A DNA stretch of 64,000 bases, from assembly GCF_000737715.1 (NCBI RefSeq), contig NZ_JPRN01000005.1:372001-436000 (forward strand). Reading direction: 5' to 3'. The notes beneath the pieces were generated by a model. That model was not told where the DNA came from and made no database searches. It saw only the letters and a program-made list of their open reading frames with translations. The stretch is from Chryseobacterium sp. JM1 (lineage in GTDB: Bacteria > Bacteroidota > Bacteroidia > Flavobacteriales > Weeksellaceae). Shown piece after piece: positions 8,228 to 16,407 of the stretch. The position numbers were made by a program, and so were the translations under genes. The first letter of the stretch is position 1. The number at the start of each line of letters is the position of its first letter.

Positions 8228-11197
8228 ATGATTACAACTCAATTCTTTAGACTGCTCACGCGGTCAAAATTACGCATGGCCGGAGCTCTCGTCCTCTCAG
8301 GATGGGCCTCTATGAATGCACAGATTGTCTCTTATTATTCTTTCTCACAGAATCAGGGAACGTATACATCCTTATCCGGCGCAACCAATATCGCCACTGC
8401 TACGGCATCTACCGGAACAGGTCTTCTGGATGAAAATGTCTACACATTGAATGACGTTATTCCCTTCTCTTTTCCTTTTAACGGAACCGCATTTAATTCC
8501 ATAAAAGTACACGCCAATGGGTTCATTAGCTTTGGAAATACAACATCCAGCTCTACGGATCCGATAGGTTCGGGAATTTCTTATTCCGGGGTGATTTCCC
8601 CTTTGTCTGCAGATCTTGAATCTCTTTTTAATATTAATGGATTAAAGGGATCTATTGATTATGAGGTGACCGGAAGTGCCCCGAACCGTGAATTTGTGGT
8701 TCAATGGAGTCATTTCAGACCTTACGGAGCTTCTCCTGCTACTGCTGCCTCACATCACGACTGGAATTTCCAGGCGAGATTGCATGAAAACGGAAGCATT
8801 AAATATGTTTACAGCATGAATTCCCAGGGAACTCCAAGTGCAACCAATGCCAAGGTAGGACTTCGTGGAACTTCAAGCAGTGATTATAACAATAGAACGG
8901 CTTCCGGAAACGCCACCAGCAACTGGAATAATACGGTAGCAGGAAACAATTCTTCCGCAGGAATCGCAAGTAACTACAGTTTTCTGGCTGCACAGGGCCT
9001 GACTTTTAACTGGACGGCTCCTACTCCATGTATGACTCCGACAGCACAGCCTTCCAATTTAGCTTTAACCAATACGGGAATCATCATTAACGGAAGTTTT
9101 ACAGCCAGTTCTCCGATCGCTGACAAATACCTTATCCTGAGAAATATAAACGGAACGGTGCCTAATACTCCAACCAACGGAACGGTATACACAACGGGAG
9201 AAAATACATCTCTGAATGCTTATGTAGCGTATTACGGAGCCAATACTACTTTTGAAAACAATTATAACCATGGCATCCGCGGAAATAATCAGTATACGTA
9301 CACGGTTTATGCAGTGAATTCAAACTGTACGAATGGACCATTATACAACACTCAGAATCCTGTAAGCAGTTCTATCACCAACTGCCCGATTCCTGTTAAT
9401 GGGATTACAGCTTCCAACGCGAATACCAATTCGTTTGACGTGACATGGCCTGTTACTGAAAACGGAAGCGCACTGCCGATTAACACCGTGATTGAAGTCG
9501 CTTCAGACAGTAATTTCACTTCAATGGTAGCAGGATCACCTTTCACACTGGGAACTTCTACTTTGTCGCAACACATTGCAGGACTTCAACCGAATACTCA
9601 GTATTTCATCCGTGGAAAAAGTGTAAGCACGCAGTGTCAGAGCTCTTATTCCAGTACGGTAAGTATTTATACAACCTGTACACCTGTTTCTTCATTCTAC
9701 GAAAGTTTTGATTCCGTTTCAGGAACCAACAATCTTCCGAATTGCTGGGGTAAAATTCTGACTTCCAATAATGGTTCTACACCAACCATCAGCTTAACCA
9801 CAACGGATGCCAATTCGTCACCGAATAACATCAGTTTTTACGGAAATGGCGCCACTGCAACGGAGGCTGCTACGAAAATGATTCTGATGAGTCCTGAACT
9901 GACCAACATCAGCAGCGGAACGCACAGGCTTCGTTTTAAAGCAAGGAGAACTTCGGCTGATATCAAAGTTCAGATCGTTGCTTTAACTGGAACTACTTCT
10001 TCTGCCAACGTTGAAATCATTGAAACCATACCGTTGACTACGACGTATCAGGAATATGTAGTGTATATCAACAATTATTCAGGAGCTGCCGATCATCTGG
10101 GAATCAGAAGAGTGGACGGAAGCACATGGTCTTATATGTATGTGGATGATGTAATCTGGGAACCGGCACCGAGCTGTACTGAACTCGCTTCTGTGACCTT
10201 AAATGCGGAAACTTTTAATGGAGCCAATATTTCATGGACGAACGTTAATAATCAACAGCCTGCATTAGGATATGAATATTTTGTTTCTACAATGAATGCA
10301 CCTCCCGCAGACACGAATACGTTTGTAACCTTAACTTCAGGAACCAATTCTGTAGCAGTTTCAGGTCTTTCAAACGGTACTTATTATTTCTGGATCAGAA
10401 GAATCTGTTCGCCAGGGGAAAAAAGTCCATGGAAAACTGTAGCGTTCTCTACCATTCCTACGACACCTGCTCCATGGAAGGAAGAATTTATGACTACCAC
10501 TTTCCCGCAGGGATGGACTACCGGAACAAGCCCGCAATCGTTTGCACTGGGATCAGAAAGAGGTGCAACAGGAAACGGAACTACAGCTACCAATCTGTAT
10601 AAAAACTTATTTGCCAACTCCACAGCGGGAACATTAAGCAGTATCAATGTGGGACCATTGAATGCGGCTAACTATGAGCTAAGCTTCTCGTATAAACAGA
10701 CGAACTACAGCAGCCCGTTTGCACCATTAGCTTCCTGGGGGAACTTTGATGTACAGATTTCTACGGATTTTGGCGCAACATGGACGACCATAGGAACGGT
10801 AAATAATGAACCAGGTACAGGAAATTATATCAAAAAAACATATTCTCTCGCCGCTTATCAAAACCAGTTTGTAAAAGTTAGAATTAATGCCAACAGGACG
10901 GCGGGAGATTTTGATCTTTCTTTTGACAATTTTGAAATCAAGGCGGGTACTTTATCTACCCTTGAAACGGTAAAAGATCAACTCAGAATTTATCCTAATC
11001 CGGCTGTATCTTTCGTAAAGATTGATTCAAAGGAGAAAGTGAAATCTTTTGCACTGTATACTGTTTCCGGACAGCTTGTGAAAACAGGAGGTCAGGTACA
11101 GGAAGTATCGCTTGAACATTTAGCTTCAGGAATTTACATCCTTAAGGTAACACTGGACAATGGCCAGACCGTTATCAACAAGATCATTAAACAGTAG
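8228..11197 (+). CDS. T9SS-exported fibronectin type III multidomain protein
   Basis: A 989-residue surface or secreted protein. It has a signal peptide with hydrophobic core MAGALVLSGWASM ending about NAQ. An N-terminal beta-sandwich of about 260 residues follows. Fn3-like domains lie near 385-485 (FDVTWPV, LQPNTQYFIRGKSV) and 655-750 (ISWTNVNNQ, LSNGTYYFWIRRIC). Two jelly-roll domains of the choice-of-anchor type lie near 488-650 (FYESFDSV) and 752-910 (WKEEFMTTTFPQGW). The C-terminal T9SS sorting domain begins at LRIYPNPAVSF. Likely adhesion or surface binding; ligand unknown. Single gene with its own promoter and terminator. Confidence 0.88.
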   Translation: MITTQFFRLLTRSKLRMAGALVLSGWASMNAQIVSYYSFSQNQGTYTSLSGATNIATATASTGTGLLDENVYTLNDVIPFSFPFNGTAFNSIKVHANGFISFGNTTSSSTDPIGSGISYSGVISPLSADLESLFNINGLKGSIDYEVTGSAPNREFVVQWSHFRPYGASPATAASHHDWNFQARLHENGSIKYVYSMNSQGTPSATNAKVGLRGTSSSDYNNRTASGNATSNWNNTVAGNNSSAGIASNYSFLAAQGLTFNWTAPTPCMTPTAQPSNLALTNTGIIINGSFTASSPIADKYLILRNINGTVPNTPTNGTVYTTGENTSLNAYVAYYGANTTFENNYNHGIRGNNQYTYTVYAVNSNCTNGPLYNTQNPVSSSITNCPIPVNGITASNANTNSFDVTWPVTENGSALPINTVIEVASDSNFTSMVAGSPFTLGTSTLSQHIAGLQPNTQYFIRGKSVSTQCQSSYSSTVSIYTTCTPVSSFYESFDSVSGTNNLPNCWGKILTSNNGSTPTISLTTTDANSSPNNISFYGNGATATEAATKMILMSPELTNISSGTHRLRFKARRTSADIKVQIVALTGTTSSANVEIIETIPLTTTYQEYVVYINNYSGAADHLGIRRVDGSTWSYMYVDDVIWEPAPSCTELASVTLNAETFNGANISWTNVNNQQPALGYEYFVSTMNAPPADTNTFVTLTSGTNSVAVSGLSNGTYYFWIRRICSPGEKSPWKTVAFSTIPTTPAPWKEEFMTTTFPQGWTTGTSPQSFALGSERGATGNGTTATNLYKNLFANSTAGTLSSINVGPLNAANYELSFSYKQTNYSSPFAPLASWGNFDVQISTDFGATWTTIGTVNNEPGTGNYIKKTYSLAAYQNQFVKVRINANRTAGDFDLSFDNFEIKAGTLSTLETVKDQLRIYPNPAVSFVKIDSKEKVKSFALYTVSGQLVKTGGQVQEVSLEHLASGIYILKVTLDNGQTVINKIIKQ

Positions 11198-11218
11198 TCT
11201 TTGTATTATTAAATGATG

Positions 11219-11250
11219 AGCCGGCTGGAAGTATTTTTCAGCCGGTTTTT
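11219..11250 (+). terminator. Hairpin terminator
   Basis: CCGGCTG pairs with CAGCCGG around an 11-nt loop, followed by six T, just after the large T9SS gene. Confidence 0.85.
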
Positions 11251-11282
11251 TATTTCAGATCTAAAAAAGCATCAACTTGTTT

Positions 11283-11530
11283 AAACTTTTTTGTTGGAAA
11301 ATCAATAAAGGGACTCAAGACTTTTTTTCTGAGTTGGAAAAACGCCATGGCGCAAGATCTTTTTTAATTCGAATGCTTTAAGGCGCAAGGATTTTATCTC
11401 CGATAAAACTGTATAATACAAAAAATCATACACTAAACCTTGCTGAAAATCTTCGATTTTCTTGCGACTTAAAAATGCAAACATTTTTAAAAACCTTGCG
11501 CCATGGCGTTTTTCCAACTCAGAAAAAAAT
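11283..11530. repeat. Large palindromic intergenic repeat, copy 1
   Basis: About 190 bp bounded by inverted arms: CTGAGTTGGAAAAACGCCAT near 11330 and its reverse complement near 11500-11520. The core TGCTTTAAGGCGCAAGGATT followed by TTATCTCCGATAAAA recurs at about 48719-48760 and, inverted, at about 58425-58475. No gene lies inside; a 71-codon frame on the minus strand is part of the repeat. Confidence 0.75.
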
Positions 11531-11534
11531 ATAA

Positions 11535-11690
11535 TTAATGGCTGGATAGCTTCAAAACCTCATCAATTCCTTTTAATTTTTTAGAAAGATCTACGGAAAA
11601 TTCTGGTGCCTTAGTTTTGGCTAAAACCTTTTGCAATGTATATATCTTGTAGACGGGCTGAAGCCCGTCCCTATTGAATACATAGGAAGC
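11535..11690 (-). pseudogene. Possible remnant of a small gene
   Basis: On the minus strand an open frame of about 52 codons ends KKLKGIDEVLKLSSH at 11535. Its first part (through RDGLQPVYK) is translated from the GACGGGCTGAAGCCCGTC palindrome at 11652-11669, so only the last 30 or so residues look gene-like. It may be the 3' end of a gene disrupted by repeats. No family recognised. Confidence 0.25.
11652..11669. repeat. Short palindromic repeat
   Basis: GACGGGCTGAAGCCCGTC is an 8-bp inverted repeat with a 2-nt centre in an otherwise AT-rich spacer, probably an interspersed palindromic element. The remaining DNA up to 11920 holds no convincing gene. Confidence 0.5.
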
Positions 11691-11923
11691 CATCGAGGTA
11701 CATCTACCAATGTATCAAGGCGTTGTACCTTATCACAAGAAAAATAGTAATTCTAATCCACATTTTTTCAGTATTATCATATAAATACTATTATTCCGAT
11801 CTAATGTCTGACATTTCGTCTTTTCTCTTTGTTCTTTATTCTTTCTTCTTATCCCGAACTCAGAGTAAACAACTTCATTATATTGAAACCCCCAAGTATT
11901 GCAATACATATATAATTTAGAAT

Positions 11924-11931
11924 TAAATTTG
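11924..11931 (+). promoter_or_regulatory. Putative -7 promoter element abutting the tsaE start
   Basis: TAAATTTG, an exact -7 match, with TTG 22 bp upstream at 11899-11901. It ends only 4 nt before the tsaE ATG, so the transcript would start at or very near the start codon. Confidence 0.5.
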
Positions 11932-11935
11932 CAGT

Positions 11936-12337
11936 ATGAAAATACAATCCTTACAACAATGGCAGGAAGTTGTCGATAAGATCATTCCTGACTTACAGCA
12001 TAACATCCTTCTTTTAAAAGGAAATCTTGGCGCGGGTAAAACAACGTTCACTCAATTTCTCCTCAAAAACCTGGGAAGTGAGGATGAAGTGAACTCTCCT
12101 ACCTACTCTATTGTCAACGAATACAATACTCCAAAAGGAAAGATTTATCACTTTGATCTTTACCGTTTAAAAAACATCGAAGAGGTATATGATATCGGCA
12201 TTGAAGAATACCTGGATAATGCCTTTCTGTGCATCATAGAATGGCCTGAAGTATACGAAGAAGAGCTCTACGGGCTTAAGTATCACACAATGAGCATCGT
12301 GAATACAGGGGATGAAAGAGAAATTTCATTCGAGTAA
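11936..12337 (+). CDS. tsaE: tRNA threonylcarbamoyladenosine biosynthesis ATPase TsaE
   Basis: ATPase partner of TsaB/TsaD in forming the t6A modification at position 37 of ANN-decoding tRNAs. The 133-residue size fits. The Walker A motif is GNLGAGKTTF (about residues 29-38). The family motifs SPTYSIVNEY and YHFDLYRL follow, and the C-terminal IIEWPE is the Walker B-like segment. It lies 70 bp upstream of alanine dehydrogenase, which has its own promoter. Confidence 0.96.
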   Translation: MKIQSLQQWQEVVDKIIPDLQHNILLLKGNLGAGKTTFTQFLLKNLGSEDEVNSPTYSIVNEYNTPKGKIYHFDLYRLKNIEEVYDIGIEEYLDNAFLCIIEWPEVYEEELYGLKYHTMSIVNTGDEREISFE

Positions 12338-12345
12338 ATATTATG

Positions 12346-12353
12346 TATCTTTG
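12346..12353 (+). promoter_or_regulatory. Putative -7 promoter element
   Basis: TATCTTTG matches TAnnTTTG exactly and lies 53 bp before the alanine dehydrogenase ATG. Confidence 0.55.
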
Positions 12354-12406
12354 CTTATAAATTCAATTGAAAAACAACAACCTGTAAGACATAATTTATT
12401 TAAAGA

Positions 12407-13600
12407 ATGAGTACTACAAATATTTTTACTCCTTTTACTGAAGAAGAATTGATGCCGAAAGAAGAAAAGTTGGAGGTTATAAAGAAAGGAAAACAGTTCA
12501 GTATTGGAATTCCTAAAGAAACCTGTCTTAATGAGAGGAGAACCTGCATTACTCCGGACGCGGTACAGGTATTGGTAGAACACGGTCACGAGCTTATTAT
12601 TGAAGCCGGTGCCGGAGAAGGCTCTTTTTTTACAGATCTTCAGTATTCTGAATCGGGAGCAAAGATCACCACTGATCCTAAAGAAGCTTTCGGACAAGAT
12701 CTTATTCTAAAGATCAACCCTCCCACAGAAGATGAGATTGATTATATGAAACCTAATACGTATCTGGTTTCAGCTCTTCAGATCAACCTGAGAGATAAAG
12801 CTTATTTCTTAAAGCTGGCAGAGCGAAAAATCAACGCCATTGCATTTGAATTTATCGTTGACGAATACAAACAGCTTGCTTTGGTAAGACTGGTCGGCGA
12901 AATAGCAGGAACCGTTTCTGTTTTATATGCATCCGAACTTCTTGCCTTATCAAACGGCTTAATGCTGGGCGGTATCACAGGAGTAAGGCCTGCAGAAGTT
13001 GTTATTTTAGGTGCAGGAATTGTAGGCGAATTTGCCACAAAAGCAGCCATCGGATTGGGAGCCAGCGTAAGGGTTTTTGACAACTCCCTTTCCAAGCTGA
13101 GAAGACTTCACACCCTTGTAGACAGCAGAGTTCCGACCTCCATCATTGATCCTAAAGAATTAAGCAAAGCTTTAAGACGTGCAGATGTAGTGATCGGTGC
13201 CCTTCCAAGATTAAATATGACGCCTATCGTTACCGAAGAAATGGTCGCGAAAATGAAAAAAGGCAGTGTCATCATCGATATTACCATAGATAACGGCAAA
13301 GTGATCGAAACATCCGAACTGACAACGATGGAAGATCCTTACATCATCAAACACGGCGTGATCCACTGCGGACTTCCGAATCTTACATCCAGAATGCCGA
13401 GAACCACGACCAAAGCAATTTCCAATTTCTTCCTTTCTTATATCCTGAATTACGATGAAGAAGGCGGTTTTGAAAATATGCTGATCCGCAAAAATGAAAT
13501 GAAGCAGAGCTTATATATGTACAAAGGTAGACACACCAAAAAAGTGATCTGCGACCGTTTCGGACTTACTTACCACGATATCAATCTTTTAATTTTCTAA
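12407..13600 (+). CDS. ald: Alanine dehydrogenase family protein
   Basis: Likely NAD-dependent oxidative deamination of L-alanine to pyruvate. The 397-residue protein has the N-terminal AlaDh/PNT domain (IGIPKETCLNERRTCITPDA), a Rossmann NAD domain with VVILGAGIVGEFA and an acidic residue after beta2 (RVFDNS), and the late motif GLPNLTSRMPRTTTKA. An N-terminal extension of about 30 residues is present. The stop overlaps the ATG of the next gene by one base, so the two are translationally linked. PNT alpha-subunit relatives are the main alternative; length and C-terminus fit Ald better. Confidence 0.88.
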   Translation: MSTTNIFTPFTEEELMPKEEKLEVIKKGKQFSIGIPKETCLNERRTCITPDAVQVLVEHGHELIIEAGAGEGSFFTDLQYSESGAKITTDPKEAFGQDLILKINPPTEDEIDYMKPNTYLVSALQINLRDKAYFLKLAERKINAIAFEFIVDEYKQLALVRLVGEIAGTVSVLYASELLALSNGLMLGGITGVRPAEVVILGAGIVGEFATKAAIGLGASVRVFDNSLSKLRRLHTLVDSRVPTSIIDPKELSKALRRADVVIGALPRLNMTPIVTEEMVAKMKKGSVIIDITIDNGKVIETSELTTMEDPYIIKHGVIHCGLPNLTSRMPRTTTKAISNFFLSYILNYDEEGGFENMLIRKNEMKQSLYMYKGRHTKKVICDRFGLTYHDINLLIF

Positions 13601-13971
13601 TGAAAAAAATTAAATTCTTTTTAATAGGCCTTATTCCGGGGCTGATTCTTGTATTTTTTATTCTAAACAAAAAAGGCGCGAGCTGCAGCGGGTATCTTCC
13701 CAACAGCCGTGTCATTGCAGAAACCCTTTCTAAGGAATTCAAATATTCTGAAGAGGCTAAAAATGGAATGGTTGCCTATAAAATTGATGAGAAATTTATA
13801 AAAGATAGTATCATTACCAACGGAAAAGTAGATTTCGACAGAAGTCATGCTCAGAAAAAGCCTTGTCCTGACTATGTGATTACATATCCGGAGAAAAATC
13901 CTACGTATGAAATCTCTTTTGAAAAATGTGAGGAAACGGTTACGCTGAATTCTTTGAAGAAACTGAAGTAA
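13600..13971 (+). CDS. Membrane-anchored DUF4258-like protein
   Basis: A 123-residue protein with one N-terminal membrane segment (about residues 5-22), then a short domain containing SCSGYLPNSRVIAETLS and, further on, VDFDRSHAQKKPCPDYVI and ISFEKC. I believe this matches DUF4258, whose function is unknown. It starts on the last base of the alanine dehydrogenase stop codon (TAATG), so co-expression is expected. Confidence 0.65.
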   Translation: MKKIKFFLIGLIPGLILVFFILNKKGASCSGYLPNSRVIAETLSKEFKYSEEAKNGMVAYKIDEKFIKDSIITNGKVDFDRSHAQKKPCPDYVITYPEKNPTYEISFEKCEETVTLNSLKKLK

Positions 13972-13984
13972 ATAAATTTTATTT

Positions 13985-14125
13985 TAAACATTAAGGAATT
14001 AAGAAACTTGCTTAAAAAAGAATAATTAAGGATTTGACGATGTCAAATAATAAGCAGCGTGCTTTATAAAGATCTTTGATATTTTTCTTAATTAATCTTA
14101 ACACCTTAAATGTTCTTAATGGTTA
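13985..14125. repeat. Intergenic element with inverted TTAAG-rich arms
   Basis: The left arm ATTAAGGAATTAAGAAAC and right arm TTCTTAATTAATCTTAACAC plus CCTTAAATG are degenerate inverted copies around about 90 bp. No gene. It resembles other inverted-arm spacers of the window, and related TTAAG sequence occurs near 58185 and 58550. Confidence 0.4.
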
Positions 14126-14167
14126 AATTAAACTGATTTTAAATACTAGCATCAAATCATATTTTCT

Positions 14168-14938
14168 ATGGAAGGCAATTACTACATGATCCACGATTAT
14201 CTGATATTCATTGGAGTATTTGCTATTTTCTTCCTGCTTACGGTCAGTATTTATCTTTTCAGCCAGAACAGCAGGTTCAGACAGAAAAACACCCGCCTTA
14301 CCGAAACGAATAAAATCATTGAACAGAAACTGAATGAGGTCCAGTTGGAGCATATCGGCACCAAGCTGAATCCCCATCTCTTCAAAAACATTCTGAATTC
14401 GGTGCAGTCGCATGCCTACCAGACGTATATGTCTTTGGATAAGCTCGCGAATGTTTTGGATTATATTTTATACGAAAGCAACAATAAATTTGTAAGTCCT
14501 AAGGAGGAACTAAATTTCGCTTTAAGCCTTATCGAGATCAATAAAATAAAGATCAATCCACTTTTTGATTTCAGAATCAAATCAAGAATCAATAAGTCGG
14601 ATACCGTATATGAAGAAAAGGTTTTTGCCCCGCTGATCTCAGTTGATCTTATTGAAAACGCCTTTAAACACACTGATTTCCTCGCTCAGGATTCCTTTAT
14701 ATCGATTCATCTGGAGCTTGAAAACGGAATTTTCATTATGAAAGTCAGTAACAAAGCTTCTTTAAAAAACATTCTTGCGAAGGAAAACAGCGGTTTTGGA
14801 AGCCAGTCACTGGATCAAAGGTTGAAAATGATTTACAACAATCATTATCAGCTCGAGAAAAGCTCAAAAAACGGTATCTTCACGGCAGAATTAAAAATCA
14901 ATTTAGGGGAATTCTATGATAAAATGCGTTATTCTTGA
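14168..14938 (+). CDS. LytS-type sensor histidine kinase
   Basis: Membrane-anchored kinase of the His_kinase (PF06580) family, 256 residues. One N-terminal membrane helix (about residues 10-32), a coiled-coil-prone linker, then the H-box with LNPHLFKNILNS (about residues 62-73), the N-box DLIENAFKHTDF, and the G-box-like GFGSQSLDQRLKMIY. There is no separate extracellular sensor domain, so the signal may be membrane-related or come through a partner. It overlaps the downstream response regulator by 23 bp, so the pair is one operon. ATG 14186 is a possible alternative start. Confidence 0.9.
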   Translation: MEGNYYMIHDYLIFIGVFAIFFLLTVSIYLFSQNSRFRQKNTRLTETNKIIEQKLNEVQLEHIGTKLNPHLFKNILNSVQSHAYQTYMSLDKLANVLDYILYESNNKFVSPKEELNFALSLIEINKIKINPLFDFRIKSRINKSDTVYEEKVFAPLISVDLIENAFKHTDFLAQDSFISIHLELENGIFIMKVSNKASLKNILAKENSGFGSQSLDQRLKMIYNNHYQLEKSSKNGIFTAELKINLGEFYDKMRYS

Positions 14939-15626
14939 CGATGAATTACTGGCCATCAGTTATTTAAAACTTCTATGCGAGCAGATCGAAAATGTAGAAG
15001 TGGTAAAAGCATTTAACGACCCCAAAATTTTCCTGAGTGAGATCGATAACATTGACTGTAACCTCTGCATTCTGGATATTGAAATGCCTGGAATGACCGG
15101 ACTTCAGGTAGCAGAAATTATTTCCGGCTCCAAAAAAATTATCTTTACAACCGCTTACAAAGAATATGCAGCGGAAGCTTTTGACCTGAATGTGGTAGAC
15201 TACGTCAGAAAACCCATCAAAAAAGAAAGACTGATTCAGGCCTTCGAAAAAGCAAAAGAGCTGGTAAATGTTCCTCATAAAAAAGATCTGATCGAATGGA
15301 ATACCAATATCGGCAGAACAGTCATTTTCACGGAACAGATCGCTTACATTAAAACCTCTGAAATCGACAGTCGCGACAAAGATATTATCCTGAACGACGG
15401 AACTACCATCGTTCTCAAAAACCTCAGTTTTAAGACACTTCTCGAAATGCTCCCTTCCAAAGACTTCGCCCAGGTGAATAAAAAAGAGATCATTGCACTG
15501 TCTTCCATCAAAGTATTTTCCACCAACGAAATTATCAGTACCATTCAGTCGGAAGGCGATAATTTCCTGAAACTTCAGATCGGAGAAGCTTATAAACATT
15601 CATTAATGGAGCTCTTCGGAAAGTAG
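14916..15626 (+). CDS. LytTR-type response regulator
   Basis: A 236-residue two-component regulator: receiver domain at about 1-120 with the phosphoacceptor Asp54 in CILDIEMPGM, the acidic pair DD8-9, Thr in TTAYKEYA and Lys in VRKPI. The LytTR DNA-binding domain follows (about 130-236; IAYIKTSEID, FAQVNKKEIIAL). LytTR proteins bind pairs of direct repeats about two helical turns apart. Such pairs occur upstream of the next two genes (15646-15676, 16312-16342), suggesting it controls them. Confidence 0.93.
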   Translation: MIKCVILDDELLAISYLKLLCEQIENVEVVKAFNDPKIFLSEIDNIDCNLCILDIEMPGMTGLQVAEIISGSKKIIFTTAYKEYAAEAFDLNVVDYVRKPIKKERLIQAFEKAKELVNVPHKKDLIEWNTNIGRTVIFTEQIAYIKTSEIDSRDKDIILNDGTTIVLKNLSFKTLLEMLPSKDFAQVNKKEIIALSSIKVFSTNEIISTIQSEGDNFLKLQIGEAYKHSLMELFGK

Positions 15627-15645
15627 ATCTTTCAGACCTTTGCGG

Positions 15646-15676
15646 TTTCACTGCAAAATGTAACGGTTTCATTACA
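15646..15676 (+). promoter_or_regulatory. Putative LytTR operator pair before the exported protein gene
   Basis: TTTCACTGCA (15646-15655) and TTTCATTACA (15667-15676) are direct repeats exactly 21 bp apart, each preceded by CGG. The same consensus, TTTYAYTRCA, recurs with 21-bp spacing before the antiporter. The second box ends 30 bp before the -7 element at 15706. Confidence 0.55.
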
Positions 15677-15705
15677 TCCTCCCCTTTTACACGACCTTTC
15701 CAACG

Positions 15706-15713
15706 TATTTTTG
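15706..15713 (+). promoter_or_regulatory. Putative -7 promoter element
   Basis: TATTTTTG, a TAnnTTTG match, 22 bp before the ATG at 15736. Confidence 0.5.
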
Positions 15714-15735
15714 CTGCTGATTAAATGATTTTATA

Positions 15736-16125
15736 ATGAAAAATTGTCTGTATGCAGCAGGAATTCTCATATCCGGGCTTTGCTTTTCCCAGGAAACAGG
15801 TTCAAAGGTTAAGGCCTCCTTTTTCGACGGAATTGTAGCGGCCGGATATGTAGATCATGGAGCTTTTATCAATTTTACAGGCCCGAATGTAAGCTTTACC
15901 CATAAAGGCCTTAAACTGATCGCCGGAATGCTTCCATCGCTTAGAATTAAAGAGGACCGTTCTCCGGGAACCAAAAACAGTCCTGTCACGCCCAACCTGG
16001 GAGCCGGTATTACCGCGGTTTATAAAAAGATAGCGCTTCAGATACCAGTGTATTACAATACAAAAACATCCACTGAAAACGGAGCCTGGAAAGTAGGAAT
16101 CGGGTTGGGGTATTCTTTCAGGTAG
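15736..16125 (+). CDS. Small exported protein, possible beta-barrel fragment family
   Basis: 129 residues with a signal peptide (LYAAGILISGLCFSQ) and no recognised domain. The mature part alternates polar and hydrophobic residues, and the chain ends VGIGLGYSFR. A terminal aromatic followed by Arg is reminiscent of outer-membrane strands, but the protein is short for a barrel. It follows the LytS/LytTR pair and has putative LytTR boxes in its promoter. Function unknown. Confidence 0.7.
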   Translation: MKNCLYAAGILISGLCFSQETGSKVKASFFDGIVAAGYVDHGAFINFTGPNVSFTHKGLKLIAGMLPSLRIKEDRSPGTKNSPVTPNLGAGITAVYKKIALQIPVYYNTKTSTENGAWKVGIGLGYSFR

Positions 16126-16129
16126 AATT

Positions 16130-16308
16130 TTGAAGTAAGGAAGAGGGAAGCTAGAGGCGGGAAGTTATGGAGGTTTGAAACATAATTGAAATACAGTTTT
16201 ATTAATTTTAGGATTGCTTCAAGCAAATTTTGAGACAGGTATTATAATAAATGCCCAACAGTAACTTCCCACCTCCATCTTCCATCTTCCATCTTCCAAC
16301 CCTCATCC
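16130..16308. repeat. Intergenic hairpin element with GGAAG-type arms
   Basis: The left arm GGAAGAGGGAAGCTAGAGGC, then GGGAAGTTATGGAGG, is complementary to the right arm TAACTTCCCACCTCC followed by three ATCTTCC-type heptamers. About 100 bp of AT-rich DNA lies between. One of several such elements in the window. Confidence 0.65.
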
Positions 16309-16311
16309 CGT

Positions 16312-16342
16312 TTTTATTACATTTTTTAGAACATTTATTACA
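16312..16342 (+). promoter_or_regulatory. Putative LytTR operator pair before the antiporter gene
   Basis: TTTTATTACA (16312-16321) and ATTTATTACA (16333-16342) are direct repeats 21 bp apart. The similarity extends beyond the boxes (both are followed by a T run and AGAACA). The second box ends 40 bp before the CAACTTTG -7-like element at 16382-16389, one helical turn more than at the 15706 promoter. Confidence 0.55.
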
Positions 16343-16407
16343 TTTTAAGAACAAGAGCATTTAACATCAATATATTCTCATCAACTTTGCATTAAAATAT
16401 AGGAATC

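Noticed and set aside
8799..10647. Several minus-strand frames of 64-87 codons inside the large T9SS gene
   Set aside because: They lie opposite a well-supported gene, have no recognisable motifs and are explained by its codon use.
11302..11517. 71-codon minus-strand frame
   Set aside because: Lies entirely inside the large palindromic repeat.
11723..11920. 65-codon plus-strand frame before tsaE
   Set aside because: Low-complexity AT-rich sequence containing the tsaE promoter region; no conserved features.
14973..15599. 208-codon minus-strand frame opposite the LytTR response regulator
   Set aside because: Long but antisense to a gene with clear receiver and LytTR motifs; composition rich in Phe and Cys as expected for a shadow frame.
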